A stretch of DNA of 64,000 nt from Vibrio breoganii (GCF_001677275.1 NZ_CP016177.1:620001-684000); one strand, 5' to 3'; counted from the stretch's first letter, positions 11,510-20,464 are shown. A program made the numbers and translations. Notes: a model not told the origin generated them from the sequence alone.

Positions 11510-12580
11510 ATGACCATTTCACATGCTCATTTATTAGAAAGTTTGAGCAAGGGTGTTGCCAGTGATGGACAGCCCGCACGCGTTTATCAATTAAAGAATA
11601 GTCACGGGATGGTAGCGACATTCATGGATGTTGGAGCAACATGGCTCAGCTGTCAGGTCCCAGTTCGAGATGAGATGCGTGAGGTTCTCCTTGGTTGCGA
11701 TACCATGGATAAATTTAACCAGCACTCAGCCTTCATGGGAGTAACAGTAGGTCGCTACGCCAATCGCATCGCTAACGGCCAGTTCAGCATCGATGGCACA
11801 CCTTTTCAGATAGAAGTCAGTGAAACTGGCCATATGCTGCATGGTGGTAAAGTTGGCTTTGATAAATATCGATGGAACGTTGACGCTGCCACTGAGCAAC
11901 GTATTCAGTTTTCAATCGTATCTGCTGATGGTGACCAAGGTTTTCCTGGTGAAGCCGAGGTTATAGTTACTTATGAATTAACTGAACTCAATGAGGTTAA
12001 GATTGGTTATACAGCGACAACAAGCAAACCAACCTTAATGAACCTAACGAACCACGCCTACTTTAATTTGATGGGCGCCGACTCTGGCGAAGATTGCCTA
12101 GGTCATGTGCTCAGTGTTAATGCTAATCAATTCTTACCTACCGATGAATTAGGCATCCCTGTTGGTGAGTTGCGTGACGTTGCAGAGACTGGCTTTGATT
12201 TCTTGTCGCCAAAGGTGATTGGTCAAGATCTACTATTGGATGAAGAGCAGAAGCTATGCAACGGATACGATCATTCTTTCTTATTGAGTGAAGAGTGCTT
12301 AGAAGGGGAGTGTGCAGCAACGGTAACCTCTCCAGATAGCTTGCTAACAATGAAAATGTTCACCACAAAACCGGCTGTACAACTTTATACTGGCAACTTC
12401 TTACAAGGTACTGCAAATCGTATCGATGGACAGTACGATACTTACGGTGGGGTCGCATTGGAAACCCAATATTTGCCTGATAGCCCTAATCATCCTGAGT
12501 GGCCACGTCAGAGTTGTGTCCTTAGAGAAGGCGAAACCTATAGCCACACAACGACCTATCAGTTCCTCAATAATATGTAG
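11510..12580 (+). CDS. galM: Aldose 1-epimerase (galactose mutarotase)
   Basis: A 356-residue protein of the GalM family, which interconverts alpha and beta anomers of galactose so that beta-galactosidase products can enter the Leloir pathway. Visible family motifs are GRYANRIANGQFSIDG near residues 84-100 and the catalytic histidine regions GHMLHGGKVGFDKYRW and NLTNHAYFNL. The C-terminal glutamate is in GVALETQYLPDSPNHPEWP. The length is normal. It stands alone between the MATE gene and the permease operon. The usual gal operon partners galE, galT and galK are not in this window, so they must be elsewhere if galactose is fully used. Confidence 0.95.
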   Translation: MTISHAHLLESLSKGVASDGQPARVYQLKNSHGMVATFMDVGATWLSCQVPVRDEMREVLLGCDTMDKFNQHSAFMGVTVGRYANRIANGQFSIDGTPFQIEVSETGHMLHGGKVGFDKYRWNVDAATEQRIQFSIVSADGDQGFPGEAEVIVTYELTELNEVKIGYTATTSKPTLMNLTNHAYFNLMGADSGEDCLGHVLSVNANQFLPTDELGIPVGELRDVAETGFDFLSPKVIGQDLLLDEEQKLCNGYDHSFLLSEECLEGECAATVTSPDSLLTMKMFTTKPAVQLYTGNFLQGTANRIDGQYDTYGGVALETQYLPDSPNHPEWPRQSCVLREGETYSHTTTYQFLNNM

Positions 12581-12846
12581 TTCTTCTCATCGGTTTTTAG
12601 AAGTTAGAGGTACTTTCGAGTGCCTCTTTGCATTTCTGCTCAATAGAAAAACCCTATAATAATTTCAATAGCTTACCACTTAACACTTTTCTCAGTAATT
12701 GATGAAAAAACTGCCACATAGGTAACAAAATGAACGCTATCTGATATTGGCCTATAAATTGGGGTCTACACTCTAATCATTGTTGCAGGTGCCGCCTGCT
12801 GCTGAGGTTTCCGCCTCTATAACTCAATGATTTTTGGAGTATCGAT
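12581..12846 (+). promoter_or_regulatory. Leader of the sugar permease operon with two small hairpins
   Basis: Two adjacent small hairpins, GCAGG-TGCCG-CCTGC (12785-12799) and GAGG-TTTCCG-CCTC (12804-12817), occur about 30 bases before the permease ATG at 12847. A GGAG ribosome-binding site is at 12836-12839. The repressor-type TGTAAACGTT core seen before lacZ is absent. The hairpins may affect mRNA stability or translation; nothing more can be read from them. Confidence 0.45.
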
Positions 12847-13761
12847 ATGCAGCCATCTCTCGCGAATGAGACTGCAAAAGGTCGCCCTCCGGTAAGCAAA
12901 AAAAAGGCAAGTTCTAAACTATCGCCGTGGCTGTTTCTGTTGCCGGCGTTATTGGTGTTTTGTGTTTATGTTGTTTACCCGATCTTTCAGAGCATCTGGC
13001 TCAGCTTTTTTGAATGGGATGGCCTAGGTGAAAAGACCTGGGTCGGCCTTGATAATTACCGAGAGTTGTTTGATTCTGAGGCGTTCTATACCTCTTTGAA
13101 AAACAACACCTTATGGTTGGTGTTTTTTATGCTAGCCCCGCCTATTGGCTTAATGATCGCCTTGTTCTTGAATCAACAGGTGAGAGGGATCCGCGTTGTA
13201 AAATCGCTATTCTTCTTCCCTTTTGTTATCTCTCAAGTTGTTGTTGGCCTTGTGTTTGCTTGGTTCTACGACCCATCGTTTGGTTTGTTTAACATTGCTA
13301 TTGGAGCATTAGGTTTCGACCCTATTTCTATTTTGGCCGATGAAGACTTAGTCACCTACGGCATCATAGCCGCCGGTCTATGGCCACAAATCTCCTATTG
13401 CATGATCTTGTACTTAACGGGTCTGAATAATCTCGATCCTGAACAAATTGAAGCGGCTCGCTTGGATGGCGCGAAAAGTTGGCGAATGCTGTGGTTTATC
13501 GTTTTGCCTCAACTAAGACCGGCCACCTTTATTGCCATTGTCGTGACCGTGATTGGCGCACTGCGTTCTTTCGACTTGGTTGCCACTATGACCGCTGGTG
13601 GTCCTTGGGGCAGCTCTAGCGTACTTGCTTATCAAATGTATGAAGAGTCGATCTTCAATTATCGAATGGGATATGGCGCTTCAGTTGCGGTGGTGCTGTT
13701 CCTGATTATGGATATCTACATCGCTTACTTTTTATGGCGCATGCTAAGGAGTGAGAAGTAA
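12847..13761 (+). CDS. Sugar ABC transporter permease, MalF/LacF type
   Basis: A 304-residue inner-membrane protein with six predicted membrane segments, starting after a basic N-terminus (about residue 27, PWLFLLPALLVFCVYVVYPI). The EAA loop that docks the ATPase reads EAARLDGAKSWRMLWFIVLP, about residues 199-218. It is the first permease half of a CUT1 carbohydrate importer. The stop codon overlaps the ATG of the next permease by one base, so they are translationally coupled. The matching ATPase is probably the gene at 6525, about 5 kb upstream, since none lies in this operon. Confidence 0.93.
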   Translation: MQPSLANETAKGRPPVSKKKASSKLSPWLFLLPALLVFCVYVVYPIFQSIWLSFFEWDGLGEKTWVGLDNYRELFDSEAFYTSLKNNTLWLVFFMLAPPIGLMIALFLNQQVRGIRVVKSLFFFPFVISQVVVGLVFAWFYDPSFGLFNIAIGALGFDPISILADEDLVTYGIIAAGLWPQISYCMILYLTGLNNLDPEQIEAARLDGAKSWRMLWFIVLPQLRPATFIAIVVTVIGALRSFDLVATMTAGGPWGSSSVLAYQMYEESIFNYRMGYGASVAVVLFLIMDIYIAYFLWRMLRSEK

Positions 13762-14609
13762 TGTTTCCCAAACCGATTCAAAAATCAGGTGCGTTAGCCA
13801 GCATGAGTTATCGCGTTGCCCTGCCTATCGCACTGGTCTTGTGGCTACTTCCTCTCATTGCGGTAATGCTCACCTCAATACGTTCAATGGACGATATCAA
13901 CAAAGGCAACTACTGGGGCTGGCCGGAAGACACTCAGATGGTGGAGAACTATACGCAGGTATTTACCTCTACGGCGATGGGCGACTATCTACTTAACAGC
14001 CTAATGATCACCTTGCCGGCGGTTGCGGGCGCAGTGGCTTTATCGACGCTGGCAGGCTTTGCTCTGGCTAAATACCGCTTCTCAGCCAATATCTGGATCT
14101 TTGCTCTTTTTATCGGCGGCAACTTTGTGCCGTTTCAAATCTTAATGATCCCAGTGAGAGACTTAACCATTGCGTTTGGTCTCTACGATACTCACTGGGC
14201 TCTGATCTTCTTCCATATCGCCTTTCAAGCCGGATTTTGCACCCTGTTTATGCGCAACTTTATTGTTGGGATACCCGATGCTCTGATTGAAGCGGCGCGA
14301 GTGGAAGGGGTGAAGGAGTGGCGCATATTTTGGTATGTGGTTCTGCCTTTAGTCAGGCCGGCCTTGGCAGCCTTAGCTGTGCTGGTATTTACCTTTATTT
14401 GGAATGATTTTTTTTGGGCGCTAGTGCTGGTGCAAAGCGATGAGGTGAGGCCGGTTACAGCAGGCTTGAGTTCTTTGCAGGGACAGTGGTTAGCGTCATG
14501 GCAATTTATGTCAGCTGGAGCCGTCGTAGCCGCGATTCCCCCAGTCGTGCTGTTCTTTACTATGCAGCGACACTTTATTGCCGGCTTAACCCTAGGAGCG
14601 ACCAAGTAA
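13761..14609 (+). CDS. Sugar ABC transporter permease, MalG/LacG type
   Basis: A 282-residue inner-membrane protein with six hydrophobic segments and the EAA loop EAARVEGVKEWRIFWYVVLP at about residues 176-195. This is the second permease of a CUT1 importer. It overlaps the preceding gene by one base (TAATG) and is 52 bases before the binding-protein gene, so all three form one operon. The long open frame on the opposite strand (14225-14632) has no recognisable product and is a shadow. Confidence 0.93.
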   Translation: MFPKPIQKSGALASMSYRVALPIALVLWLLPLIAVMLTSIRSMDDINKGNYWGWPEDTQMVENYTQVFTSTAMGDYLLNSLMITLPAVAGAVALSTLAGFALAKYRFSANIWIFALFIGGNFVPFQILMIPVRDLTIAFGLYDTHWALIFFHIAFQAGFCTLFMRNFIVGIPDALIEAARVEGVKEWRIFWYVVLPLVRPALAALAVLVFTFIWNDFFWALVLVQSDEVRPVTAGLSSLQGQWLASWQFMSAGAVVAAIPPVVLFFTMQRHFIAGLTLGATK

Positions 14610-14661
14610 CTTGGTCGAATAGTTAGGATCAATAGACCCTATTAATTAAGGACTAATAACT

Positions 14662-15888
14662 ATGAAATACGTGAAGCTACTCTCTGCCAGTATCGCCTTG
14701 AGCGCTATGCTGGGAACTTCAGTTCAGGCAAGAACTCTGGTCATCAACTCTGATGCGTCAGATCCGGCTCCAAAAGAAGCATGGGCAGAGATTGTTGACC
14801 GTTTTGAAAAGGCCAACCCAGAGATTGAGGTTAAATATAACCTTTATGACCACGAGTCTTACAAGACCACAATTCGTAACTGGCTAGTGACCTCACCGCC
14901 GGACGTGGTGTTCTGGTATGCGGGTAATCGTATGAAAACCTTTGTAGACCGTGGCTTGTTTGAAGATGTCAGTGACATCTGGAAAGACAATAATATGGTG
15001 CAAGACTTTGCATCTGCAGCACCTGCGATGACGGTGGATGGTAAGCAGTATGGTGTGCCATACACCTATTACCAATGGGGCATTTATTACCGCAAAGATA
15101 TCTTTGATAAGCATGGTATCGCAGAGCCCAAAACCTGGGATGAGCTAAAGGCTGCATCGGCTAAGCTAAAAGAAAATGATGTCACTCCGTTTACCATTGG
15201 TACTAAATACCTTTGGACGGCGGCAGGCTGGTTTGACTACCTCAACTTGCGCACCAATGGTTTAGATTTCCATATCCAGTTAATGGATGGCAAGGTGCCT
15301 TATACCGATGATCGAGTGAAGAAAACATTCGAGAACTGGGCTGAGTTGGTGGAGCCTGGCTACTTCCTGAAAAATCACGCGTCATATTCATGGCAAGAAG
15401 CGCAACCTTTCTTATATAACGGACAGGCTGCAATGTACCTAATGGGCAACTTTATTACACCAAACTTCCCTGAGGAACTTGACGGCAAGATGGGCTTCTT
15501 CCAGTTCCCTGTGATCGATCCTGCAGTAGGTATGGCAGAAGACGCGCCAATGGATACCTTGCACATTCCAAGTAAAGCGAAAAATAAAGACGATGCACGC
15601 TTGTTCCTAGAGTTTGTTGCACAGGCTGAGAATCAGCAGTTGATCAATGAACTGCTACTTCAGATCCCAACCAATAGTAAAGCAAAAGCCAAGTCTGACC
15701 CGTTCTTAGATAAAGGCGTGGCAATGCTGGCATCTTCCGACGGTACTGCTCAGTTCTACGACCGAGATACCGATCCAGCGATGGCAAAAGAGGGCATGAA
15801 AGGCTTCCAAGAGTTTATGGTGCACCCTGATCGCATCGAGAAAATCTTAGAAAGACTAGAGAAAACAAGAGCGCGCACGTTTAAATAG
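14662..15888 (+). CDS. Sugar ABC transporter periplasmic binding protein
   Basis: A 408-residue extracellular solute-binding protein of family 1. It has a clear signal peptide ending in SVQA-RTLVINS at about residue 23. Mature features such as WAEIVDRFEKANPEIEVKYN and the hinge region GVPYTYYQWGIYYRKDIFDK are typical of oligosaccharide binders. It delivers sugar to the two permeases encoded just upstream. From the neighbouring galactosidases the ligand is probably a galacto-oligosaccharide, melibiose, raffinose or lactose, but the ligand cannot be read from the sequence. A strong terminator follows the stop. Confidence 0.93.
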   Translation: MKYVKLLSASIALSAMLGTSVQARTLVINSDASDPAPKEAWAEIVDRFEKANPEIEVKYNLYDHESYKTTIRNWLVTSPPDVVFWYAGNRMKTFVDRGLFEDVSDIWKDNNMVQDFASAAPAMTVDGKQYGVPYTYYQWGIYYRKDIFDKHGIAEPKTWDELKAASAKLKENDVTPFTIGTKYLWTAAGWFDYLNLRTNGLDFHIQLMDGKVPYTDDRVKKTFENWAELVEPGYFLKNHASYSWQEAQPFLYNGQAAMYLMGNFITPNFPEELDGKMGFFQFPVIDPAVGMAEDAPMDTLHIPSKAKNKDDARLFLEFVAQAENQQLINELLLQIPTNSKAKAKSDPFLDKGVAMLASSDGTAQFYDRDTDPAMAKEGMKGFQEFMVHPDRIEKILERLEKTRARTFK

Positions 15889-15902
15889 CAGCTTCTGATA
15901 GT

Positions 15903-15940
15903 AAAAGCCCCTTCTATATAATAGAAGGGGCTTTTTTATT
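15903..15940. terminator. Strong terminator between binding protein and repressor genes
   Basis: A 15-bp perfect stem (AAAAGCCCCTTCTAT, loop ATA, then its complement) followed by TTTTTTATTTTAT on the plus strand and preceded by AAAA. It ends the permease operon and can also serve the convergent repressor gene. Confidence 0.9.
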
Positions 15941-16937
15941 TTATAGGACTGACCGAGTCACGCTTTACTAATGTGGGTGAGAAGCGCAGTGGGTGCTCAG
16001 AAATCGGAGCATCACTGGCGAGGCGTAAGGCAAGTTCCGTAGCCTTTTCTGCCATTAACTCAACAGGATAACGAATAGTCGTCAGGCGAGGCTTCACATA
16101 GCGAGCAATTAGACCGTCATCAAAACCAATAATGGAGATATTCTCTGGGGTGGAGAGGTGGTTTTCATCCATTATCGACATAGCGCCAGCGGCCATGTAA
16201 TCGTTATAGGCCACTACGGCAGTAATGGGTAGAGACTTAGCCAGTAGATTGGTCATTGCCGCTTCGCCGCCCTGGTTATTAGGGTTACCAAACTCAGTGT
16301 AGTGTTCGGGAAGCACTTGATTGTGGTCAGTCAGTGCATCTTTATAGCCATTGATGCGCTCTTCTGTATCAGAGATAGCGTGTGATGAGGCGATACACGC
16401 AATTTGCGTATGCCCTTGCTTCAGTAAGTACTCAGTCGCTAGGTAGGCGCCCTTATAATTATCCAGAGAAATACAACGAGAACTAATGGCATCGATGTGC
16501 CTGTTGATCACAACCAAGCCTTTCACTTCGTTGGCATAGTCAATCAACTCTTCGTCTGTGAGTCCCTTTGCGTGGATGACCAACGACTCACAGCGACTAT
16601 TAATAAGAAGCTCTATGGCTTGGCGTTCCTGTTCTCGGTCATGATAGCCATTACCGATAAGAATGTGCTTTCCATTCTCTCTGGCCACTTTATCGACCGC
16701 GCCCACTAGGCTACCAAAAAAAGGGTCTGCAACATCGCTCACCAATACACCTATGGTATTCGTGCTTTGGCTGACTAACGCTCGAGCGTTGGCATTAGGT
16801 CTATAGCCAAGGGATTTCATTGCAGTCGTGACTGATTGAACGGAGGCTTTGCTCGCTTTGGGGCTGTTGTTGATGACTCTTGATACGGTTGCCACCGAAA
16901 CCCCTGCCAATTTTGCGACATCTTTTATCGTTGCCAT
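15936..16937 (-). CDS. LacI/GalR-family transcriptional repressor
   Basis: A 333-residue regulator. The N-terminal helix-turn-helix and hinge read ATIKDVAKLAGVSVATVSRV and SLGYRPNANARAL, as in GalR and GalS. The rest is a periplasmic-binding-like effector domain with GVLVSDVADPFFGSLV. It probably senses a galactoside or galactose and represses the sugar island. Matching palindromes with the TGTAAACGTT core lie before lacZ and upstream of this gene itself, so autoregulation is likely. It is close in type to GalR, but the specific symbol is not assigned because the ligand and regulon are inferred. Confidence 0.93.
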   Translation of the reverse strand: MATIKDVAKLAGVSVATVSRVINNSPKASKASVQSVTTAMKSLGYRPNANARALVSQSTNTIGVLVSDVADPFFGSLVGAVDKVARENGKHILIGNGYHDREQERQAIELLINSRCESLVIHAKGLTDEELIDYANEVKGLVVINRHIDAISSRCISLDNYKGAYLATEYLLKQGHTQIACIASSHAISDTEERINGYKDALTDHNQVLPEHYTEFGNPNNQGGEAAMTNLLAKSLPITAVVAYNDYMAAGAMSIMDENHLSTPENISIIGFDDGLIARYVKPRLTTIRYPVELMAEKATELALRLASDAPISEHPLRFSPTLVKRDSVSPIK

Positions 16938-17372
16938 ACATTGCGTCCTAATAATTCTTCATTTCATTAAACGAATAAAATGTAAACGAATCAACATAAA
17001 CCGAATCGTGTTATTTATTGGTGAGATAAGTCTAATAAAAATAACGCTCTAAGTATTGTAAACGTTATCAGTTACTGGGTGCTTATCGTCTTGTTGCAGG
17101 ATTTTTGTACTGGAGAGGGTTTTAGGCGGTCAATTATTGTATCACTGTGATTTTATAGACATTTAGTGTCTGATTTTTAATCGCCAATGTGTGTTTTTTG
17201 TAAAAATACAGTGTTGCAGGGTCCTTGAAGAGGTAGCATCGTGTGATCTTGATCGCGTTTTTATTTTTTTTAAGCCAAATGATAATAAATATCAGCTATT
17301 CGCCTGCTAACCTGCTCGCGACTTTGTAGCCGTTCAAAGTAAAAATTATAAGATAAATAGGAGTGTTCATAG
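16938..17372. promoter_or_regulatory. Intergenic control region between the repressor and symporter genes
   Basis: This 435-base divergent region holds three AAAC(C)GAAT direct repeats about 15 bases apart (16969-17006), a GalR-type palindrome (17056-17071), and a degenerate CRP-like site TGTGATCTTGATCGCG at 17242-17257. An AGGAG ribosome-binding site for the symporter is at 17359-17363. No gene is supported inside it. Confidence 0.6.
17056..17071. promoter_or_regulatory. Candidate operator for the LacI-family repressor
   Basis: TTGTAAACGTTATCAG is a near-palindrome centred on CG, close to the GalR/LacI-family operator pattern. It shares its core with the site before lacZ. It lies about 120 bases upstream of the repressor start and would fit autoregulation. 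Confidence 0.55.
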
Positions 17373-18677
17373 ATGAATACCGATAAGAAAATGTCACTGA
17401 CCGCCCGAGTAATTCTGGGTATGGGTTTAGGGATACTGACAGGCTTTATCATTCGATTAGCTTTTAGCGAAAACCAGTTTATTAATAACTATCTAGTCAA
17501 TGGTTTATTTGATGTAGGTGGTTCAATTTTTATCGCTAGCTTGAAAATGCTTGTTGTGCCTTTAGTGTTTGTATCACTGGTGTGTGGTACTAGCTCACTT
17601 AAAGACATTGCCACTCTAGGCCGTCTAGGTGGTAAAACAATCGCGTTTTACTTAGTAACTACGATGATCGCAATCTCTATGGCGATCTTCATGGGTACTG
17701 TATTCCAGCCAGGCGCTGGTGCAGACCTGGCTGCTGCGACAAGCTTTGCTGCAACTGAAGCTCCTTCACTGGGCCAGGTTATTGTAGGCATGTTCCCGAC
17801 TAACCCAATTAACTCAATGGCACAGGGTAACACCCTACAGATCATTGTGTTTGCAGTATTGTTCGGTATCGCGATCAGTGCTTGTGGTGAAACTGGTGAG
17901 CGCGTAGCTGCGGCATTCCAAGACATCAACGAAGTGATCATGAAGCTAGTAGCGCTTCTAATGAACATTGCACCATACGGTGTGTTCTTCCTGATGGCGA
18001 AGCTGTTCACAACCATTGGTCTTGGCGCAATCATGAACCTAGGTGAGTACTTCCTAGTTCTAACTGCTGCACTTCTGATTCAAGGTCTAGTGGTTTACCC
18101 GCTTATCCTAAAAGCAACAACAGGTCTTAACCCTCTTAACTTCCTGAAGAAGATGGAAGATGCGGTAATGTTCGCGTTCTCAACCGCTTCTTCAAACGCG
18201 ACGATTCCAGTGACTATGGAAACTGCAACTCATCGTTTAGGTGTTAAGAACCGCGTAGCCTCTTTCACTGTACCACTAGGTGCAACCATCAACATGGATG
18301 GTACTGCTATCATGCAGGGTGTGGCGACAGCCTTTATTGCTCAGGCATTCAATATTGACCTAACCATGGGTGACTACCTAACGGTTATCCTAACAGCAAC
18401 GCTAGCGTCTATCGGTACAGCCGGTGTTCCTGGTGTAGGTCTAATCATGCTAGCGATGGTATTGAACCAAGTAGGTCTTCCTCTAGAAGGTATCGCTCTA
18501 ATTATGGGTGTTGACCGTCTACTTGATATGATTCGTACCGCAGTAAACATCACCGGTGACAGTGCTGTTACGGTTATCGTTGGTAAGTCTGAAGGTGCAC
18601 TGGATGTGGATACATTCAACAACCCAGACGCTGGTAAGAAAGAAGAAGAAGTTCATCTTCACCCAGTAAGAGACTAA
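17373..18677 (+). CDS. Dicarboxylate/amino acid:cation symporter (DAACS, GltP/DctA family)
   Basis: A 434-residue inner-membrane symporter for glutamate/aspartate or C4-dicarboxylates driven by Na+ or H+. The family hallmarks are present: a serine-rich re-entrant loop (AFSTASSNATIPVTMETA), the NMDGTAIMQGVATAFIAQAF motif, and the C-terminal loop GTAGVPGVGLIMLAMVLNQV followed by DRLLDMIRTAVNITGDS. The acidic residue-rich C-terminal tail is common in vibrio homologues. An AGGAG ribosome-binding site supports the start. The substrate within the family cannot be decided by eye. A terminator follows. Confidence 0.93.
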   Translation: MNTDKKMSLTARVILGMGLGILTGFIIRLAFSENQFINNYLVNGLFDVGGSIFIASLKMLVVPLVFVSLVCGTSSLKDIATLGRLGGKTIAFYLVTTMIAISMAIFMGTVFQPGAGADLAAATSFAATEAPSLGQVIVGMFPTNPINSMAQGNTLQIIVFAVLFGIAISACGETGERVAAAFQDINEVIMKLVALLMNIAPYGVFFLMAKLFTTIGLGAIMNLGEYFLVLTAALLIQGLVVYPLILKATTGLNPLNFLKKMEDAVMFAFSTASSNATIPVTMETATHRLGVKNRVASFTVPLGATINMDGTAIMQGVATAFIAQAFNIDLTMGDYLTVILTATLASIGTAGVPGVGLIMLAMVLNQVGLPLEGIALIMGVDRLLDMIRTAVNITGDSAVTVIVGKSEGALDVDTFNNPDAGKKEEEVHLHPVRD

Positions 18678-18695
18678 CTTATTGATTTAGCATCG

Positions 18696-18722
18696 AAGGG
18701 AGCCTTGGCTCCCTTTTTTTGT
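18696..18722 (+). terminator. Terminator of the symporter gene
   Basis: An AAGGGAGC / GCTCCCTT stem followed by seven or more Ts, 18 bases after the stop. Confidence 0.85.
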
Positions 18723-18744
18723 ATCTATTAAAGTTCAAAAACAA

Positions 18745-18772
18745 AAGAGGCTGCGTATAAACGCAGCCTCTT
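18745..18772 (-). terminator. Terminator of dapD
   Basis: AAGAGGCTGCGT, loop ATAA, then its exact complement. On the minus strand it is followed by TTTGTTTTTGAAC, downstream of the dapD stop. Confidence 0.85.
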
Positions 18773-18795
18773 CTTTTAAAACCATTAGCTGGTGA

Positions 18796-19827
18796 TTAGT
18801 TATTGCTGTGTAGTTCGCTGTTTAGCTCTACTGCAGACTTGTTCGTTAGACACTCAACCGCACCCGTTTGCGAGTTGCGACGGAACAGTAGGTCAGACTT
18901 ACCTGCTAGGTCACGAGCTTTTGCCACTTCAACTTCTTGGCCATTGTTATCCAGCATGCGCACCTTAGTACCTGAAGTCACGTAAAGACCTGACTCGATA
19001 GTACAACGATCGCCTAGCGGGAAACCAAGACCAGCGTTTGCGCCAAGTAGGCTGTTCTCACCGATAGAGATAACCACTTTACCGCCACCAGATAGCGTAC
19101 CCATGATAGATGCGCCGCCGCCGATATCAGAGCCGTCACCGACCATAACACCTGCAGAGATACGACCTTCAACCATGCTAACGCCAGTAGTGCCAGCGTT
19201 GAAGTTGATGAAGCCTTCATGCATAACGGTCGTGCCTTCACCCACGTGTGCGCCAAGACGAACGCGAGACGTATCTGCAATACGTACGCCTGCAGGAACC
19301 ACGTAATCCACCATTTTAGGGAATTTATCTACGCAATCTACGCTTAGAGCGCGGCCTGCAAGACGAGCTTCCATTTGGCGATCAGCAAGTTCTGGAAGGT
19401 CGATAGGGCCTTCGTTAGTCCATGCGATGTTGTGAAGAAGACCAAAGATGCCGTCAAGTACAGTGCCGTGAGGTTTAACTAGACGGTGAGAGATCAGTTG
19501 TAACTTAAGGAAGCCTTCAGCAACAGACTGTGGCTTTTCATCGCTTTCAAGTACAACGATAACCAAAGGTTGCTCAGATGCCGCTGCTTTTGATGCAAAA
19601 CGTGCACTTTCCGCTTGGCCATTGCTTTCAAACGCGCTTGCAAGTGCAGCACATTGCTCAGAAGTAATTTCTAAGCTTTGGTTGCCTTGCTCATAACCCG
19701 CAACTTCCTTAACTGCAGCAACAAGTTCAGCTGTAGGGTTCAGGATAGGGGTTGGGAAGAAAGCTTCAATAATTTTGCCATCACGGTTTTTAGTCGCGCT
19801 ACCGAGTGCTAGTGCAAAGAAAGACAT
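18796..19827 (-). CDS. dapD: 2,3,4,5-tetrahydropyridine-2,6-dicarboxylate N-succinyltransferase
   Basis: A 343-residue enzyme of the lysine/diaminopimelate pathway. It transfers succinyl from succinyl-CoA to tetrahydrodipicolinate. The C-terminal half has the hexapeptide left-handed beta-helix pattern, for example IADTSRVRLGAHVGEGTTVM and VMVGDGSDIGGGASIMGTLS. The length matches the longer DapD form of Vibrio and Pseudomonas rather than the 274-residue E. coli form. A TTG codon lies in frame just before, but the ATG at 19827 has a well-spaced GGAG ribosome-binding site and gives the normal MSFFALALGSATKN start. Confidence 0.93.
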   Translation of the reverse strand: MSFFALALGSATKNRDGKIIEAFFPTPILNPTAELVAAVKEVAGYEQGNQSLEITSEQCAALASAFESNGQAESARFASKAAASEQPLVIVVLESDEKPQSVAEGFLKLQLISHRLVKPHGTVLDGIFGLLHNIAWTNEGPIDLPELADRQMEARLAGRALSVDCVDKFPKMVDYVVPAGVRIADTSRVRLGAHVGEGTTVMHEGFINFNAGTTGVSMVEGRISAGVMVGDGSDIGGGASIMGTLSGGGKVVISIGENSLLGANAGLGFPLGDRCTIESGLYVTSGTKVRMLDNNGQEVEVAKARDLAGKSDLLFRRNSQTGAVECLTNKSAVELNSELHSNN

Positions 19828-20062
19828 CAATTAATCTCCATATATCGTGTTCAAGCACGCCTCACACACCTATTTGCAATGCATCCAGATGAGTAGACGT
19901 ACCTCTCAAATTTTGTTGATAGCTTTACACTATAAAGAGCGTTCGCTTGGCTGAAAAGGGGTAAATCACGAAAACTGACAAAATGCTGAAACAAGGGAGC
20001 TTATGGAGACTAGGGGAGTAGAAAGCTTGGGTGTTTTATAACGGGGAGATAGAGCGGTGCGA

Positions 20063-20101
20063 AGAAAAAAGAGCCCTGCAATTCAAGGGTGAGTGCAGGG
20101 C
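20063..20101 (-). terminator. Terminator of yebG
   Basis: A GCCCTGCA / TGCAGGGC stem (20073-20080 and 20094-20101), followed on the minus strand by CTCTTTTTTC. It lies just downstream of the yebG stop. Confidence 0.8.
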
Positions 20102-20116
20102 ATTAAGATAGCGTTT

Positions 20117-20410
20117 TTAAGCAGCGTCAGACTCTGAAGAATCAGGTACAGCTTCAACCTTTGGCTTCTTTGGCGCAGGTTTGCGCTTAGCACCTAGAGC
20201 GTAAAGAACCTCTTCTTTGTGCTTCGCTAGATACATAGACAACTCTTCTTGCTGGCCTTCATCGGTGATGATTTCGCTATTGCCCAAAAGCTCGAACAAT
20301 TCATCTGCCATATCCAGCATCTTGTCATATGCGTCCGCTTCGGCTTTCGAGGTAAAAGTCATCTTTTCTTCTCCGTTGCGTTCTACCACGTACTTGACGA
20401 TAACAGCCAT
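20117..20410 (-). CDS. yebG: YebG-family DNA-damage-inducible protein
   Basis: A 97-residue cytoplasmic protein. The first part (MAVIVKYVVERNGEEKMTFT, then SKAEADAYDKMLDMADEL) is nearly the E. coli YebG sequence. A lysine/proline-rich and acidic C-terminal tail follows. YebG is an SOS-induced protein of unknown biochemical role in E. coli. A candidate LexA box 37 bases upstream agrees with SOS control. A terminator follows the gene, so it is probably a single-gene transcript. Confidence 0.92.
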   Translation of the reverse strand: MAVIVKYVVERNGEEKMTFTSKAEADAYDKMLDMADELFELLGNSEIITDEGQQEELSMYLAKHKEEVLYALGAKRKPAPKKPKVEAVPDSSESDAA

Positions 20411-20446
20411 GGTCCATCCTCATTAAATTGTTTATAAATTGAATAC

Positions 20447-20462
20447 TGGTTATTTATACATA
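20447..20462. promoter_or_regulatory. Candidate LexA box before yebG
   Basis: CTGGTTATTTATACAT fits the SOS consensus CTG-N10-CAG with an A/T-rich core, except for the final base. It lies just upstream of yebG on the minus strand and immediately after the LysR-gene stop. Confidence 0.6.
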
Positions 20463-20464
20463 AA

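Noticed and set aside
11220..11513. 97-codon open frame between the MATE gene and galM
   Set aside because: It has no recognisable protein features, overlaps the galM start, begins within the MATE promoter region and has no good ribosome-binding site.
14225..14632. 135-codon open frame antisense to the second permease gene
   Set aside because: It is rich in Thr, Ala and Lys and fully covered by a well-supported transporter gene on the other strand, so it is a codon-bias shadow.
17648..18034. 128-codon open frame antisense to the symporter gene
   Set aside because: It lies entirely within a conserved transporter gene and has no signal of its own.
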